Under the pieces are notes generated by a model. That model was not told the origin of the DNA, did not search any database, and saw nothing but the letters and a program-made list of their open reading frames with translations. From positions 124,001 to 188,000 of the forward strand of contig JAODTK010000178.1 in the NCBI GenBank assembly GCA_026419785.1: DNA of 64,000 nucleotides. The letters are read 5' to 3'. This document shows positions 1 through 10,745 of this stretch, piece by piece. Within the stretch, counting starts at the first letter, position 1; each line of letters begins with the position of its first letter. The position numbers were made by a program, and so were the translations under genes. The stretch is from Sclerodactyla briareus. Its lineage: Eukaryota > Echinodermata > Holothuroidea > Dendrochirotida > Sclerodactylidae.

Positions 1-1750
1 AGTATGCAGCTTCACTGTTCTCATTACTGCTCGATCGATGTGGCTGCCGACAATAACAGCAGTTACACTATGCTGGAACTCCTCTTCAGCCTGAGGAAAA
101 GATTCCTTCCGATGCGGCAGCTCCTTTCCCCCCCCCCCCCCCCCCACGGATTGAACTTTCCTGCTTCGTCCCCGACCAAAGCGATGCTTACATGTTGTAA
201 CTGGAGTTGGAGTCGGTTTTTCTGATGAGTCCTAACGGGTTTAAAACATTGAATAAGTCTGCTGGTTTCATGTCGGAAAGTTCCTGTCAATAATAACTAA
301 CCTATGTGTATAACCCACGTGGAACCATTTTGCCTCCCTGTGTACCTTGAAATCTCGGCGGCTGTGTAATCTAGGCTCGTGCCAGTGTCAACTCCGGGTG
401 TACTCATTTCCGTCTGACAGTCTGAAAGGGCGTCAAAAACGTCATCGGGTGAACCTGATTTCACCCGGGTGTTCCCGGGTTTCACTCGGTGTACTCGGTT
501 CACCTTCATTGTACTGGGTTTCACCCAGTTGAATTTCTGTCTTGAAGGGTATCAGTGAAGGCAGCTTTAGTTCATCTCGGTTATGCCCCTGGGTGTGCTA
601 TTGTGATCGCGCATGTCCGTAATATTTATTTATGTGATTCAAATTCTCTCAATTGCTAACTTCCTACCAACTTCGATGTCTGGTGATACTTGGGTCTTAT
701 GATACACTTCGTCACATTATGAACAAGTGAAAGGGTCTCGTGTTCCAGAAATTGGTTGCTTATGGACCTCAGTAGTGTCATCTCGGTCGATTTCGGCCTT
801 TTGTTTGAGCAGTCGAGCGATTTCTATTCACATAGAATAAATAGGTTGGTCAGTATCATCATTGGCCTGGCAATATGTCGCAAGAGAACACTTCCTGTAA
901 AAAAAAAACAAAAAAGGGGTTGGATAATAATTACTAATAAAAATAATAATAACAATAATTGGTTCTTTATATAGCACAAACTCCAAAAAAAAAAAAAAAA
1001 AAACCAACCGAAGAAGTTGTCAATGCGCTTTACCATGCGAGATGCAGTGGAAACATTATGCCTGGTAAGACAAAAAAGTTTTTTAGACCGTCTGCAAAGA
1101 CGTTTGCAAATTGCTGGAGTCGGACGTCGCGAGCGGTGGACGGTGGTGAGACCCCCCTCCCCCCCCTTAAAAAAAAAAATAGTCAGCGCGACCTTGCAGT
1201 TGAAATTTTCTGTCAGATGTACTATTTTTACGACTGTAGGCCGAGGCCCGTCAACTTGTAAATTTTCAAACTCACCCAAAGGACATAGCTTTAAATTTTA
1301 TGTCTGCAAGGCAAAATGCAAATTTTTTCGCGCTGCCCGCTTTGTATTCTATCTTTCCGTTACCTGTTAAACCGTAGGCCATGCACATAACTTTTAGGGA
1401 CTTTGGCAGATGTGCTTCTCCATTTCATGTCATCTACACGTCGGTTAACATATATGAGAAGGCCACATGGAAATTTGTTTGGGATTCCGTGTTGCCCCCA
1501 CCATGCTTGAATCCAACTGCCCATTTCTCTCTAACACTTAACCGGCGGCTTTGAGTTTAGTCCACTTCTAATCTTTATTAATTGTTTATAAAGACGGAAC
1601 TCTTGCCGCCGCCCAATTTTTGCGTGCTGCTTTTTGATAAAGAAGAATGCAACGGAAACAACAGGCCGGGGTCGTGCACACTAGTATGGAGGTTTACGTG
1701 ATTGACGGACGTTATGCACGATATTGGAGCGAAAAAAAATTCTGAGACCT
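1..1750. other. Non-coding stretch, nothing recognised
   Basis: No frame here resembles a known protein. The stretch holds an 18-base C run (128-145), a short degenerate tandem block listed separately, and a poly-A run near 984-1,002. Open frames of 60-150 codons on both strands owe their length to homopolymers and low complexity. Confidence 0.6.
432..536. repeat. Degenerate short tandem repeat around GGGTTTCACCC
   Basis: The words TTTCACCCGGG, GTTTCACTCGG, GTTCACC and GGGTTTCACCCAG recur with a spacing of roughly 20-30 bases. This is a decayed minisatellite of about five units. No coding content is visible. Confidence 0.5.
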
Positions 1751-1756
1751 TTTTTC

Positions 1757-1900
1757 AGGCCGATCAGGGGGGGGGCGCCCCCATAAAAAAAATCAAAACC
1801 TTAAAAAAATTAAAAAGAGAAAGAGGGAGAGAAGAGGAGCGAAAAGAGAGGAGAGGGAAGAAGGGAGAAGAGAAGAGAAAGGGGAAGATGAAGAGGTAAA
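1757..1900 (+). repeat. G run followed by about 95-base purine tract
   Basis: A run of G is followed by CGCCCCC, then from about 1,800 to 1,899 the + strand is almost entirely A and G, with only a few pyrimidines such as the C near 1,840. The tract could form triplex (H-) DNA. The start (GATCAGGGGGGG, CGCCCCC) resembles ends of other dispersed repeats in the window. Confidence 0.7.
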
Positions 1901-2804
1901 AGCCGAGAGGGTAATGGGTGAAACATACAGAGAAACCCAAAAAATGAAAAGTGGGGCCGCAAATGTTTCCCACGATTGTGCACTACCCCCCCCCCCTCCG
2001 CGGGTCAAATCAGTGTTACATCCTCAGCCTTTCGGTATCTCGGATATACAATACTGACCGAGGCCGAAGTCCCCCCCCCCCCTACCCACGTCGGCTCAGG
2101 AAAAAGTTTATAGGGTTAATAATAATTTCGGTGGACCCGCCACTGCCCGCTATAAGGCATGAATTGCACTCAATTTCGACATAAATTTGTCTTGACATCC
2201 TTTTGTTTGAAAGATGGACATAATCTGCTTTCATGAATCCGCCGAGCCTGCAGAATCATCTAAATTGGTACAACATTACAAACCCTTTAAACCCCACCTC
2301 GAACCCATTTATCAGGCGCGGTTCTACTAACTTCCCCTGCCCCAATAATTCTTAATACATCCGCACCTCCTTCCGCCCGACTTGGTGCTCCGCTTAAATG
2401 GCCCGTCATAAATACCCCTCCCCTGCCCCTGACCAAAGTAAGATCAGTAAGTTTTTTGATATCGACCTGGCTAATTTGTTGTTTTCTATGACAAGGAAGG
2501 CAGTGATTGTGCCAAATTCACCTCAATGCACGAAAAATGTACAAGTTCGTGCTCCCGTGTGGTATTATGGTGGAATTCGTCCCGTTGCTCTCCGCCGTCT
2601 CCCGACATCTCTCAAGCTCTATGGGAAATTTTCTGCCTTTTGGCATATACATATTTTGTGAGGTGAAAAATACAACAACATTCTCATTGCCTGAAAACTA
2701 CAATCAACCTCTTTGATTACTAACCCTTGTCCTCTTGTCCGTTTTTCTTCTTCCTCTCTCCCAAAACCCCCCCGCGCAAGTTTAACTGCTTGAGCCTAGG
2801 GCTA
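1900..2804. other. Non-coding stretch with C runs
   Basis: Two C runs (about 1,985-1,997 and 2,071-2,082) flank a segment with CCGAGGCCGAAG. A GGACCCGCCACTGCCC motif near 2,133 resembles a DNA-transposon end. No gene is recognised. Confidence 0.5.
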
Positions 2805-2960
2805 TCAACCGCTTGGATTTTCAACGCGTGTTTTCTCCAGGGAACTACTACTCGGAAGTTCCAAGCTCTCTATGCATAACGTTTATTATTGGATTGGGAA
2901 AGTAGAATCCTAGCGACAAATAGCGCGCCCAAACGGGAATGGAATAGTATGGCGCAGCAA
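2805..2960 (+). repeat. Dispersed repeat module P, copy 1
   Basis: This stretch matches 16,340-16,500 in the same orientation. Shared words are GGATTTTCAACGC, a T-rich stretch with CAGG, and CTCGGAAGTTCC, followed by GCATAACGT here and GCATGACGT there. It is non-coding and its family is unknown. Confidence 0.65.
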
Positions 2961-3149
2961 TTGTGGCACCATTCTGCGTTAAAAAGTTGTGGGCAGCGAT
3001 AGGACCGGGGTCCGACAAAATGTTCAAATTTTCCAAACCGATTACAAAATTTGTGATCATAAATGAAATGCTCAGTGTGAATTAGCTTGGTACGCCGTAC
3101 GTGCAGCCTGAAACGCCCGGGAAAGCCATTTTCGCGGCCATCGGTAGCC

Positions 3150-3240
3150 TGCAGGCGCGGATCCAGAGGGGGGGGGGGGGGGGGCGCACCCGGCGCGCGC
3201 CCCCCCCCCCCCTAAAAAATCTCGAGAGGAATTTTTTTTT
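3150..3240. repeat. G17/C13 inverted homopolymer block at a repeat end
   Basis: The sequence GCGGATCCAGA precedes 17 G (3,168-3,184). A GC-rich 15-base spacer and 13 C (3,200-3,212) follow. The two runs can pair as a hairpin. The GGATCCAG start resembles ends of non-autonomous DNA transposons. That placement is an inference. Confidence 0.6.
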
Positions 3241-3549
3241 TTGTTTTTTGACGGCCTGAGCCGTTGAGTTAACGTGACACAAGCCCCTCTCCTCTGTCCA
3301 GCATTCAGAAAGCAGCAACATACGAGGCGGATGGGTTGCATTGTTACGTATTCTCAGCTCCTCAAAATCCATCGCGTATCTAGGCACGGCAAAAACTCTA
3401 CTATTAGTACGGGCCGAGTGCAGCTGTCAGTGCTATAATGATCTGCGACGACATTGTGGTGACTTCCCACGTTAGAGCGCAAACGCGCTTTGAATTGTTG
3501 TGCGGCGAAAACAAACATCTTCTTGGATAATGAAGAAACATTCCGGTCG

Positions 3550-3650
3550 GCGATTTGTAGCCATGGGCGTCAACAGGTGGGGGGCGGGGTGGGGGGACAT
3601 ATCGTTTGACCCCCCCCAACTTTTCCGGACGTAATAAAAAATACTAGGCA
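3550..3650 (+). repeat. Dispersed GGCGTCAACAGGTGGGG repeat, copy 1
   Basis: GGCGTCAACAGGTGGGG, a G-rich stretch, GGACAT, then a C run and AACTTTT. The same order is seen at 54,490-54,570. It is probably a fragment of a mobile repeat. Confidence 0.55.
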
Positions 3651-5390
3651 CCTTGCCCGTATTTTGTTTTGTTATCACTCTAAATGATTCAATTTGTCTA
3701 ACCAAACAAACCAAAAAAATAATTTTTAACCACAAAATCGCGCTGGAATTGTCTTAAGTCCACTAATTCCAGGTGCGAACCCATATTTAATATGACATTA
3801 TCGAATTGTAAATAGAAATAGCCCAAAAGTGCAAATTTTTTTGGGCGCATATGTCGTTTATCCCAGGGACTAGGCTAAATATGCGATTGTTAATGTTTTA
3901 CTCGAAAATTTGTTTCACTCGAATAATTTCAGGAGCCTTGCGGGAAGGAAGGCCTCCCCCCCCCCCCCCCGCCCCCATTTTTCGGAGATGAAACATTCGT
4001 GGAAAATCTGGGAAGGAAAAAAGCAAAGTGAAAAAATGCGTTATTATTTTTTTCCGGAATTTTTCGATGAAACTGCCCGGGAAACATGCAATTTTTTTTT
4101 CGCGCTTCGCGCGCGCCGGCAGTCAGTCTCGATGACAAGTTTGTAAAATTCGGTACAATGTTCTGCTCCGAATTGGAACTGGTCCGTACGCCTGTGGCTT
4201 TTACCTTCGATCCCACAAGGAGCTGTCGGTGGACCCCTGGATCCCACGCAAACAAAGCCAGATAGAAAAGGTAATAAAAAAATACCATGTGTGATATTCG
4301 GTAAATCATCTTAGTATGAACAATGACAACTGTTTGGTGGGTTTACTCAAATCACACATGTAGATGGGTGCTATTGAGCCTGGCAAGTGCCACTTCCGTA
4401 GGAGGGAATGAGAATCTGAAATGTTATGTCGTCACGCGTGGGTAAATGTCCCACGAGGATCCTTCGGTCGTAAGATAGCATACTGTGGTGAAGACGCAAT
4501 TAATGATTACGGGTCATTTGGCCATGTGCTATTACGGATTTACCGGTTGCATGCGCGCACACAAGGGATTGGTCTGTCTGTACTCGATTCACATCACGAA
4601 ATTACCCCACCCCTCTTGGAAGAAATCTCTATCCATGCCTGGTCAAAGTATTGTGCAATAAAGTGCACAAACTCACTTTTACTTACCATGGGGATTGAGA
4701 CACAAACGTACATGGCATGTTGGTGGGATCGTGTTATCGTATTATACATACCCAAAATTGACAAATATAAATTTTTCATAATTTTTCTCTAAGAATTCCC
4801 CCCATTCTAATCACAGGATCCCTGTCCACTCCAGTAGAGAAGGTTTCAGCTTGATCAGGCGTTTCGGGGCAAGCTCGGGGCTAATCCGATGTTGGCGAGA
4901 AAGACATTCTCAAAATCTTTCTCAAATGTCCAATCTTTACGCACACCAAAAAACAATATAGTTCTTGTACACCCTCCCCCCCCCCCCCCTCAAAAAGCTC
5001 GACATGTCAATTTACCCTTGATCTGGGCAATTGATGGTGTGCTCGTTGTGTGCAATTGGTAGACCTCTCGTGATCTCAGTTTCACCACCTTCAAATTCAT
5101 CGCAAAAACAATTGTTCATTTCACTCCTCAACGATTGCGGATTATGGAAAGAGTCGAATTCCATACGCGCAGTAAAAACATCTTTGTGAAGACTTTGTCC
5201 ATCAACGGCACCAAATGTGTATATTTGGGATCACTACTTGCAAAATTGTCGTTAGTCCTAACGTTGAATGTGTGTTAAATCCAGGAGCTAATCTTAATGG
5301 TGACCACTAGGTGTTCCTCCAACATTCATGAAACAATCATTCCATAATTTTTTGGTTATTCTTTTTTCAACAAAATTCACGAGAAATGCC
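3650..5390. other. Non-coding stretch, no gene recognised
   Basis: It contains C runs near 3,957 and 4,976, a CGCGCTTCGCGCGCGCC palindromic motif near 4,099, and a GGCAAGTGCC motif near 4,383 that recurs near 7,081. An open frame of 123 codons runs on + from 4,421 to 4,792. Its product has no motif I recognise, and I do not treat it as a gene. Confidence 0.5.
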
Positions 5391-5747
5391 GTTTCCGGCC
5401 ATCTGGGAGGGTCTCAGACCAGAAATTCCGGGTGAGCTCCGCGCCGACCAATGGTGACGCTCCGCTGAGATGGTCAACATGATGAATTTCATATGCCTTA
5501 GCCCAAACACTCCCAGACCTCGGCGCCCCCATGGCCCCCTTCTAAAAAATCTCTGGCTATTACGCCACTTATCAGATACGTGCGTACAGATCAAATTAAC
5601 AGTTCAGTATCTAGGGGAATTCAGCGCACCCCCCCCCCCCAACCCGATTTGGGGGCTTCGCGCTTCCTGCGCTCCCATATCTTCTCGCACTATATTATGT
5701 TGTAATTTTGTTGGCGCCCCCCTAACGAAAATCCTGGATCAGCCCCT
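5390..5747 (+). mobile_element. Putative non-autonomous DNA transposon remnant, GCTCCGC family copy 1
   Basis: The core shared with three other places reads CCATCTGGGAG, CCGCGCC, AATGGTGACGCTCCGCTG, AGATGGTCA. A C run follows (about 5,628-5,641), and the remnant ends near GGATCAGCCCCTGG. No transposase is present. Assignment to the hAT superfamily is an inference from GCCACTG-type ends in sister copies. Confidence 0.5.
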
Positions 5748-5858
5748 GGCCTGTTGAAACAGCCTGGCGTTTGACTTTGTTCACTCGTATCAGCTTCATT
5801 CACTCATCATATGTGCAGTATGACCCATTAACCAATCGGTGATTTGCCTAAACAAACG
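5748..5858 (+). repeat. Dispersed module Q, + copy
   Basis: This is an inverted match to 18,936-19,040. Shared words are CCTGTTG, ACTCGTATCAGC, CATCATATGTGCAG, TGACCC, TTAACCAATC and TTGCCTAAACAAA. It is non-coding and diverged by substitutions and small indels. Confidence 0.8.
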
Positions 5859-6404
5859 CCTGTCGACTTCGTTCTGCTAGATGTCGGCGAACAGGGGAGG
5901 TACTAGTGGGCGGTGCGACGTCAACGGTGATTGCGCATCGGAACTTCTCTCTTTCAATCAATTACGGGTAACAGCCCTCTGCTGGAAAAGTACTCTATTG
6001 GTCGTATTGGGAATGTTTAGACAAACCTCCAACCAAGTTTTGGCCGACGTTAGATGGATATTCTTTTTTATTCGCCCATTTGGAGGATTTAATATTTTTC
6101 AGAACCTCTGCGGCGATACCAAACAAGCCGCAATTACGCCTGTGCATAGCCGAAACAGTGGCTTCGGTCAATTTTAGGCTTCAAATGCATCATTCTTCGA
6201 TAAATGCTCATTTTTGGTGTTGTACAAGTTATTGAAAGTCTTCTGTAGATTTCATGACCTAAATATGGGGCGATTTTCCGCGGAATCTATTCAGGGTTGC
6301 TCCAATCCATACCAACGCCCGTGTGTACTGATGATGACATCTACGTCACCTGAATCGTAATGAGCAAAATCCCAATTTTATGTTGGTGATATTCGACCGT
6401 GGTA
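5859..6404. other. Non-coding interval between two repeat arms
   Basis: This 546-base interval lies between modules Q and R. In the inverted copy of the same pair the space is filled by a LINE fragment instead. A 98-codon + frame (5,881-6,177) has no recognisable motif. Confidence 0.5.
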
Positions 6405-6478
6405 TATATATGCTAGAACGATAGCCCCCTCTATTCTGGGAATGGCTTTCTTCATATCGTCTGCTTTAGCAGGCTAGC
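6405..6478 (+). repeat. Dispersed module R, + copy
   Basis: This is an inverted match to 17,557-17,632. Shared words are TATATAT, CCCCTCTA and CGTCTGCTTTAGCAGGCT. Together with module Q it shows that one older repeat is present twice in opposite orientations. Confidence 0.75.
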
Positions 6479-6655
6479 CATCTGGGAGCTTACACAATCA
6501 AAAATTTCCGTGTACGCACCGCGCCAACTCATTGTGGTGCTCCGCTCGGATAGTATTCTTGTGCCCGCTGAAAATGTCTATCCCCCCCCAAGACAACAAG
6601 TCTGGCGACGCCACTGCTCTGCTCCCCCTCCTCCAGAGTTAAAATCCTAGCCGCG
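6479..6655 (+). mobile_element. GCTCCGC family copy 2, ending in GCCACTG
   Basis: CCATCTGGGAG, TTTCCGTGTACGCACCGC, GCCAACTCATTGTGG and GCTCCGCTCGGATAGT match copy 1, copy 3 and the minus copy at 53,830. A C run follows. The motifs GACGCCACTG and CGCGCCACTG lie near the right edge, as expected of hAT-like termini (inference). Confidence 0.55.
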
Positions 6656-8744
6656 CCACTGAAATCAAGTACCGAAAGTACTATTTCCTGCAATCTGAGT
6701 AACCTATTTCTCTGGAAACCTCCTCAACAATTCGTGTCAAGCAATGATTGGGCTCCGTTTAGATACCCGGCAAAATCATCTTCCACATTTCACAACGGTG
6801 TGTACATTTATTCACTTTGCTGACCAGATATTAATGGCTAAATTGAAGAGGGTTGGGTTCGATCCTAGCTCCACCTGTTTACGTAAATTGTAAACTTGCA
6901 GTAGGTTTTTGGTATTTTAGTTTGAAATCACTTGCTGACACATTCCTTCATAAAAAAAAGACATTTGAAGAGTCGGGATTACGGTGTTGTTATTTATCTG
7001 CCTATATTTCTGCAGAGTGACAACTCGTTCACATTCTTTGTTTTACTGAAGATCACATCCATATTTTTGCTATCAGGCCCGGCAAGTGCCATTTCCGGCG
7101 ATAGTCTAGGCAAAAAATCCAGAAATGCGCCTATTTAAGGTGCATGAGGCATTTTGAGGGAAGCCAACAAATAGGTGATATTGGAAGATAATTTTGTGCT
7201 GAATATGAATATCCTGTTTGTGTTTCTCAAAATTGCCTAATTAGGTCAATAATTAGGTCAAAAATTACTATGTTGTCGATAATTTTGCAATTTCTTATCC
7301 AATAAATCATACAGAGCATGCCAATTATTGAAATGAATAGAAATCTGGTCCTCCCCCTCCCCACCCCCCTCTCCTCCCCTTCCCTTCCCATTGGGGAGGA
7401 GTTCCCCCACCCCGTCGGGGAGCAAAGAAAGAACGGTGGGGAGCTACCTCAGGAATAAAATAGAAGAAAAACAAACAAAAAACAGTACGGCTGACCAAAA
7501 GTATTCATACTTCTCAGGTGGGGGGGGGGGGCGGGATGAGGTATTTGACTGCTCCTGTTTGGCTGCCGACAACCTCTACACACACTGCCCACCCCTTTCC
7601 CCTTCCTCCAACTCTTGTCTCACTAGCAAAAGTCTCTTCATCAGTCAAGCAGCTCCTGTGAGTTTCACACCTGACGCCTCCCCTTGGAACCCCCCCCCCC
7701 CCCCCAAGACACACACCGCCAGGAAAATCCTGTGCTGCCACTGACATCTGAAGCTGTGATGATTATTGAAAACGGTCTCAGTCTCGAGTCCGGTATCGGA
7801 TCTAATCTCAGTTTCGGTCTCGTATGTCTGGTCTCAGGTCCCCATATACTGAATAATGATAGTAGCCTATATGGCTCGGTATACGTAAACATGTAACGGG
7901 TAGATTGTGACCCCCCCCCCCCTCGCACAAACTTGGTTGTATTGGTAACTTTTGTGAGACTAGTGTGACGTTCCTCTCAAATAGCGGGCGCAGTAACAGA
8001 TTGATTGTTAATTAAAAGTTGTTCCACAGTTACATCACGACAAATGCAACGACTGTCGCTTTGATCGGATCCCGCCATTCCATCCACCTTTGCAGGTTAG
8101 TAAATTCTTTATCCACGCAATTAACAAAATATGTACCGACGTACACGTGTGCATCAATAATGGTCAATCAGTCTCAGAAACTTGTTTTGAAGTGATGTCT
8201 TTGACAAAGACACTCTTTGATGAACTTGGTTTTCCTTGGGCTAGGGCGTTGTGTATGCAATATGCATGTCAGCCTGATACGATACCGTAGGCGATTATCG
8301 TGATAATCGTCTGATAGTATTTGTAGCTCACCAATGCGACATATCGATTGCCATATTTCATCAATAAAATCACTTTTTCATTGGACGTTGCATATATGAG
8401 TATGACCATGACACAGGTTCCAACTTAAACGATTTGTCGAAATGCAGAATGTACATGTTTTACAAATGAATCGAAAATGACAATAGGCCCAGACATGTCA
8501 CGTTACACCGAGTCTGTTTCTCAATGGCATTGTCAATGTGGTCTGTTACGTTCTGGGCATGTATAATTAGGGGAATCCCCGTCGTTGGTTAATTTTTCGC
8601 GCATGCGCATTTGGTTTCAACTAGGAAAATACCTAATAGCGAGAGTTGTTGTTTACAAGAAAATATGTGTTGCTAGATTCCAAATACTGCTTATTGGTAA
8701 TTATACATTGGCATGAGCTATGTTATGGTACATTCTTGTGAGTC
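6656..8744. other. Non-coding stretch with G/C runs
   Basis: Homopolymer runs lie near 7,518 (G), 7,690 (C) and 7,911 (C). A GGCAAGTGCC, ATTTCCGGCGATAGTC module sits near 7,081. A GGTCTC/GTCTCAG-rich stretch lies at 7,770-7,845. No gene is recognised; frames that span the C runs encode proline or glycine tracts. Confidence 0.5.
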
Positions 8745-9190
8745 TTTTCTCTACCTCGGCGGTGCAATCAGTGGCTCAGCTTCATGCAAGCTCGAGGTCA
8801 GTTGACGGGCTGAGAGATATGAAGTCTTAGGTTAATGACGTACGTGTGGCGCTCACGATATCTGGGCTAAAGGACTAAGGTCCGTGTATCCCGCTCCATT
8901 GTGCTCCCTGTCTTTCTTTATCCTAGCGAGGTCTGGGCGCTCACTTCAGGGCTGAGACGCAGACTGGATCCCTTCTTTGCTACTTCATTTCGCCGCATCT
9001 GTGGTTACCACTGACAGGACCATTTGTCCAATGTCAGTTTGCTAGAGGTGGCGAAGATGGTGAGGGTCAGTTGCCTGATTCGTGACCGCCAGTGCGCTCC
9101 TTTGGTCATATAACGCGCCTTCCAGCGGACGATTCTGTTAGCTCATAGTTGATGTAGATTTTCGGGTACCTCAGGGAGTTGTGGGGAAAA
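8745..9190 (+). pseudogene. LINE (non-LTR retrotransposon) 3' ORF2 fragment
   Basis: One + frame from about 8,879 reads KVRVSRSIVLPV, then WALTSGLRRRLDPF, RRICGYH, a stop, QDHLSNVSLLEVAKM and SCLIRDRQC. This matches the post-reverse-transcriptase C-terminal region shared by many LINE polyproteins (typical words LYGSETWTLT, LRRRLDAF, RRILGYRWQDHVSN, RERQL). A YLGGAIS segment near 8,755 fits the segment that usually precedes it. The tryptophan expected after RRICGYH is a TGA stop, and a second stop follows soon after. The reverse transcriptase core and the endonuclease are absent, so this is a 5'-truncated dead copy. The clade (RTE, CR1 or other) cannot be settled by eye. It lies just upstream of the large relic gene, with no sign of a functional link. 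Confidence 0.8.
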
Positions 9191-9572
9191 GGTCAGGCCC
9201 AAGCAAGGAAGCAAGGAGAATACCTATTCATTAGAAGCGGAAGGCGGATGCGGCTAGATGCCTTCCAGGCATGTGCCCTCATGAGTGAGCAAGTAATTTT
9301 GTGGGAGCGGTTATCCGAAAGCGATGTATGAATTGGGGAATGAGTTCGGAACCATTGGATATGAGATGAATAAACCTGTTGCTAACGTTGAAAAACGGCT
9401 CACCACCTTCTGTCACTCTCTCCTCCTTTGCAGTTGTTGAAAACCAGAACCCTACCATGGATAACAAGTATCTGGGAGAACTCAGGAAATTACTCATCAG
9501 TGTTGTTGTTCCTTGCCGAGGAATCTACATGCCTCCTTCCACCCCAGCATTTTCCTTTTTCTTCCGAGGAGA
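9191..9572 (+). other. Upstream region of the relic gene, possible 3' splice site
   Basis: A pyrimidine-rich stretch ending TCCTCCTTTGCAG, close to 9,420-9,433, looks like a 3' splice acceptor. If real, the relic gene had an upstream intron and is not a processed copy. No convincing coding exon is seen here. Confidence 0.3.
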
Positions 9573-10594
9573 ACTATGGAACCAGTTCTAAGTTTAAAGC
9601 GCCCACGAGAGGTCGCCTTTAATCTCCGTATATTTTGCCAGGAGACAAGGCGGACTGATACGCTTTTCCACCAGACCGAACGGGGCATAGCATCCATCAA
9701 AGAATCGACAGAGAAAAGGAAGAAGCTGAGGTTTGATGAATATCGGGTTCTGTTGACAGACTGACTGCTCTATTTGCCGAATCTGCAGATCCTGTACCGG
9801 GGCTAAGTTGGCACAGGCAGTGCTATGCCAAGTATACACACAACAGCAACATAAATGACTAAACTGAAAAAAAAACAAAACGTAAAGGTCCGAAGAGCAG
9901 CATCAGATGGACAGCAGATCTTGTATGGATGAAGCAGGATCTTCGAGACATCCTCCCCTTCGCAGTCAGTCTAATGTAATAGACTGGTCATTATGCTTAT
10001 TTTGTCAAGCTGACGAGAATAAACAGAAAACCAAAAGGGTTTGCACCTTGAATATGAGTACGAACATTTGTGACAATGCAAAGTTCATTCATGAAATCTT
10101 TGTTAGGATAGCTGATGTCCATGACCTGATTGCGGCTGAGGATCGCTACCATCCCAACTGTATGAAGAAGTTCTTGAGAGATGCAATAAAAGCGAAGAAC
10201 GAAAGTAAATCTACTGACTTGGCTATGGTTGGCTTTCTCAGGAACTTCGGCAATCTGCCGAGGAAGGCCACGTCCTTGAGCTTTCTTCGGTACTCGAAAG
10301 ATACAGAGAACTTGCCAATGAAACAGACATCGAGATACCGTCGTCATTTCTTAGCCGGACCGCAACTTTCAAGAACGCTTTGCTGAAGTTTGTTACAGAC
10401 TTTTACGACTTCATTGTTTTGCGTAATGCAGCACCGTCCGAAAGACGAACTCTCTTGGTCCCAGTACAATTTGCTCACGTGCCTCTGACTGACATAACTG
10501 AGTTATCTGGTCAGTCTGGACTTGACAGCATTCCAATTTTCAAACCAGACGATAGTGATTTTCTCTCCATAGTTCACGTAGCACTGAACTTGTT

Positions 10595-10641
10595 GGTCTC
10601 ACTTTGCATCAAGCAACGCGTTCTAAGAAACTCGTTGAATT
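10595..10641 (+). repeat. 47-bp direct repeat inside the relic gene, first copy
   Basis: This copy is identical to 10,699-10,745, with an offset of 104 bases. The second copy encodes the expected HQATRSKKLVEL segment in register with what follows. The first copy is out of frame. A 104-bp offset is not a multiple of three, so this tandem duplication is itself a frame-breaking lesion. Confidence 0.95.
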
Positions 10642-10698
10642 CGGCAGGACATGGTGTACGCAGTTTGTGGGGACAAGATAGCCCCACCCAAACATGTA

Positions 10699-10745
10699 GG
10701 TCTCACTTTGCATCAAGCAACGCGTTCTAAGAAACTCGTTGAATT
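10699..10745 (+). repeat. 47-bp direct repeat inside the relic gene, second copy
   Basis: This is the partner of 10,595-10,641. The 57 bases between them carry KIAPPKHV-type coding, so the duplicated unit comprises the repeat plus this spacer. Confidence 0.95.

Noticed and set aside
824..1279. 151-codon minus frame
   Set aside because: It is built from A-run and T-run homopolymers (poly-Phe and Lys-type low complexity) with no motif.
4421..4792. 123-codon + frame
   Set aside because: No known motif, no splice or promoter context. A chance frame is as likely as a gene.
6820..6880. B-box-like GGTTCGATCC suggesting a tRNA gene
   Set aside because: No A-box or acceptor stem partner at the right distance upstream.
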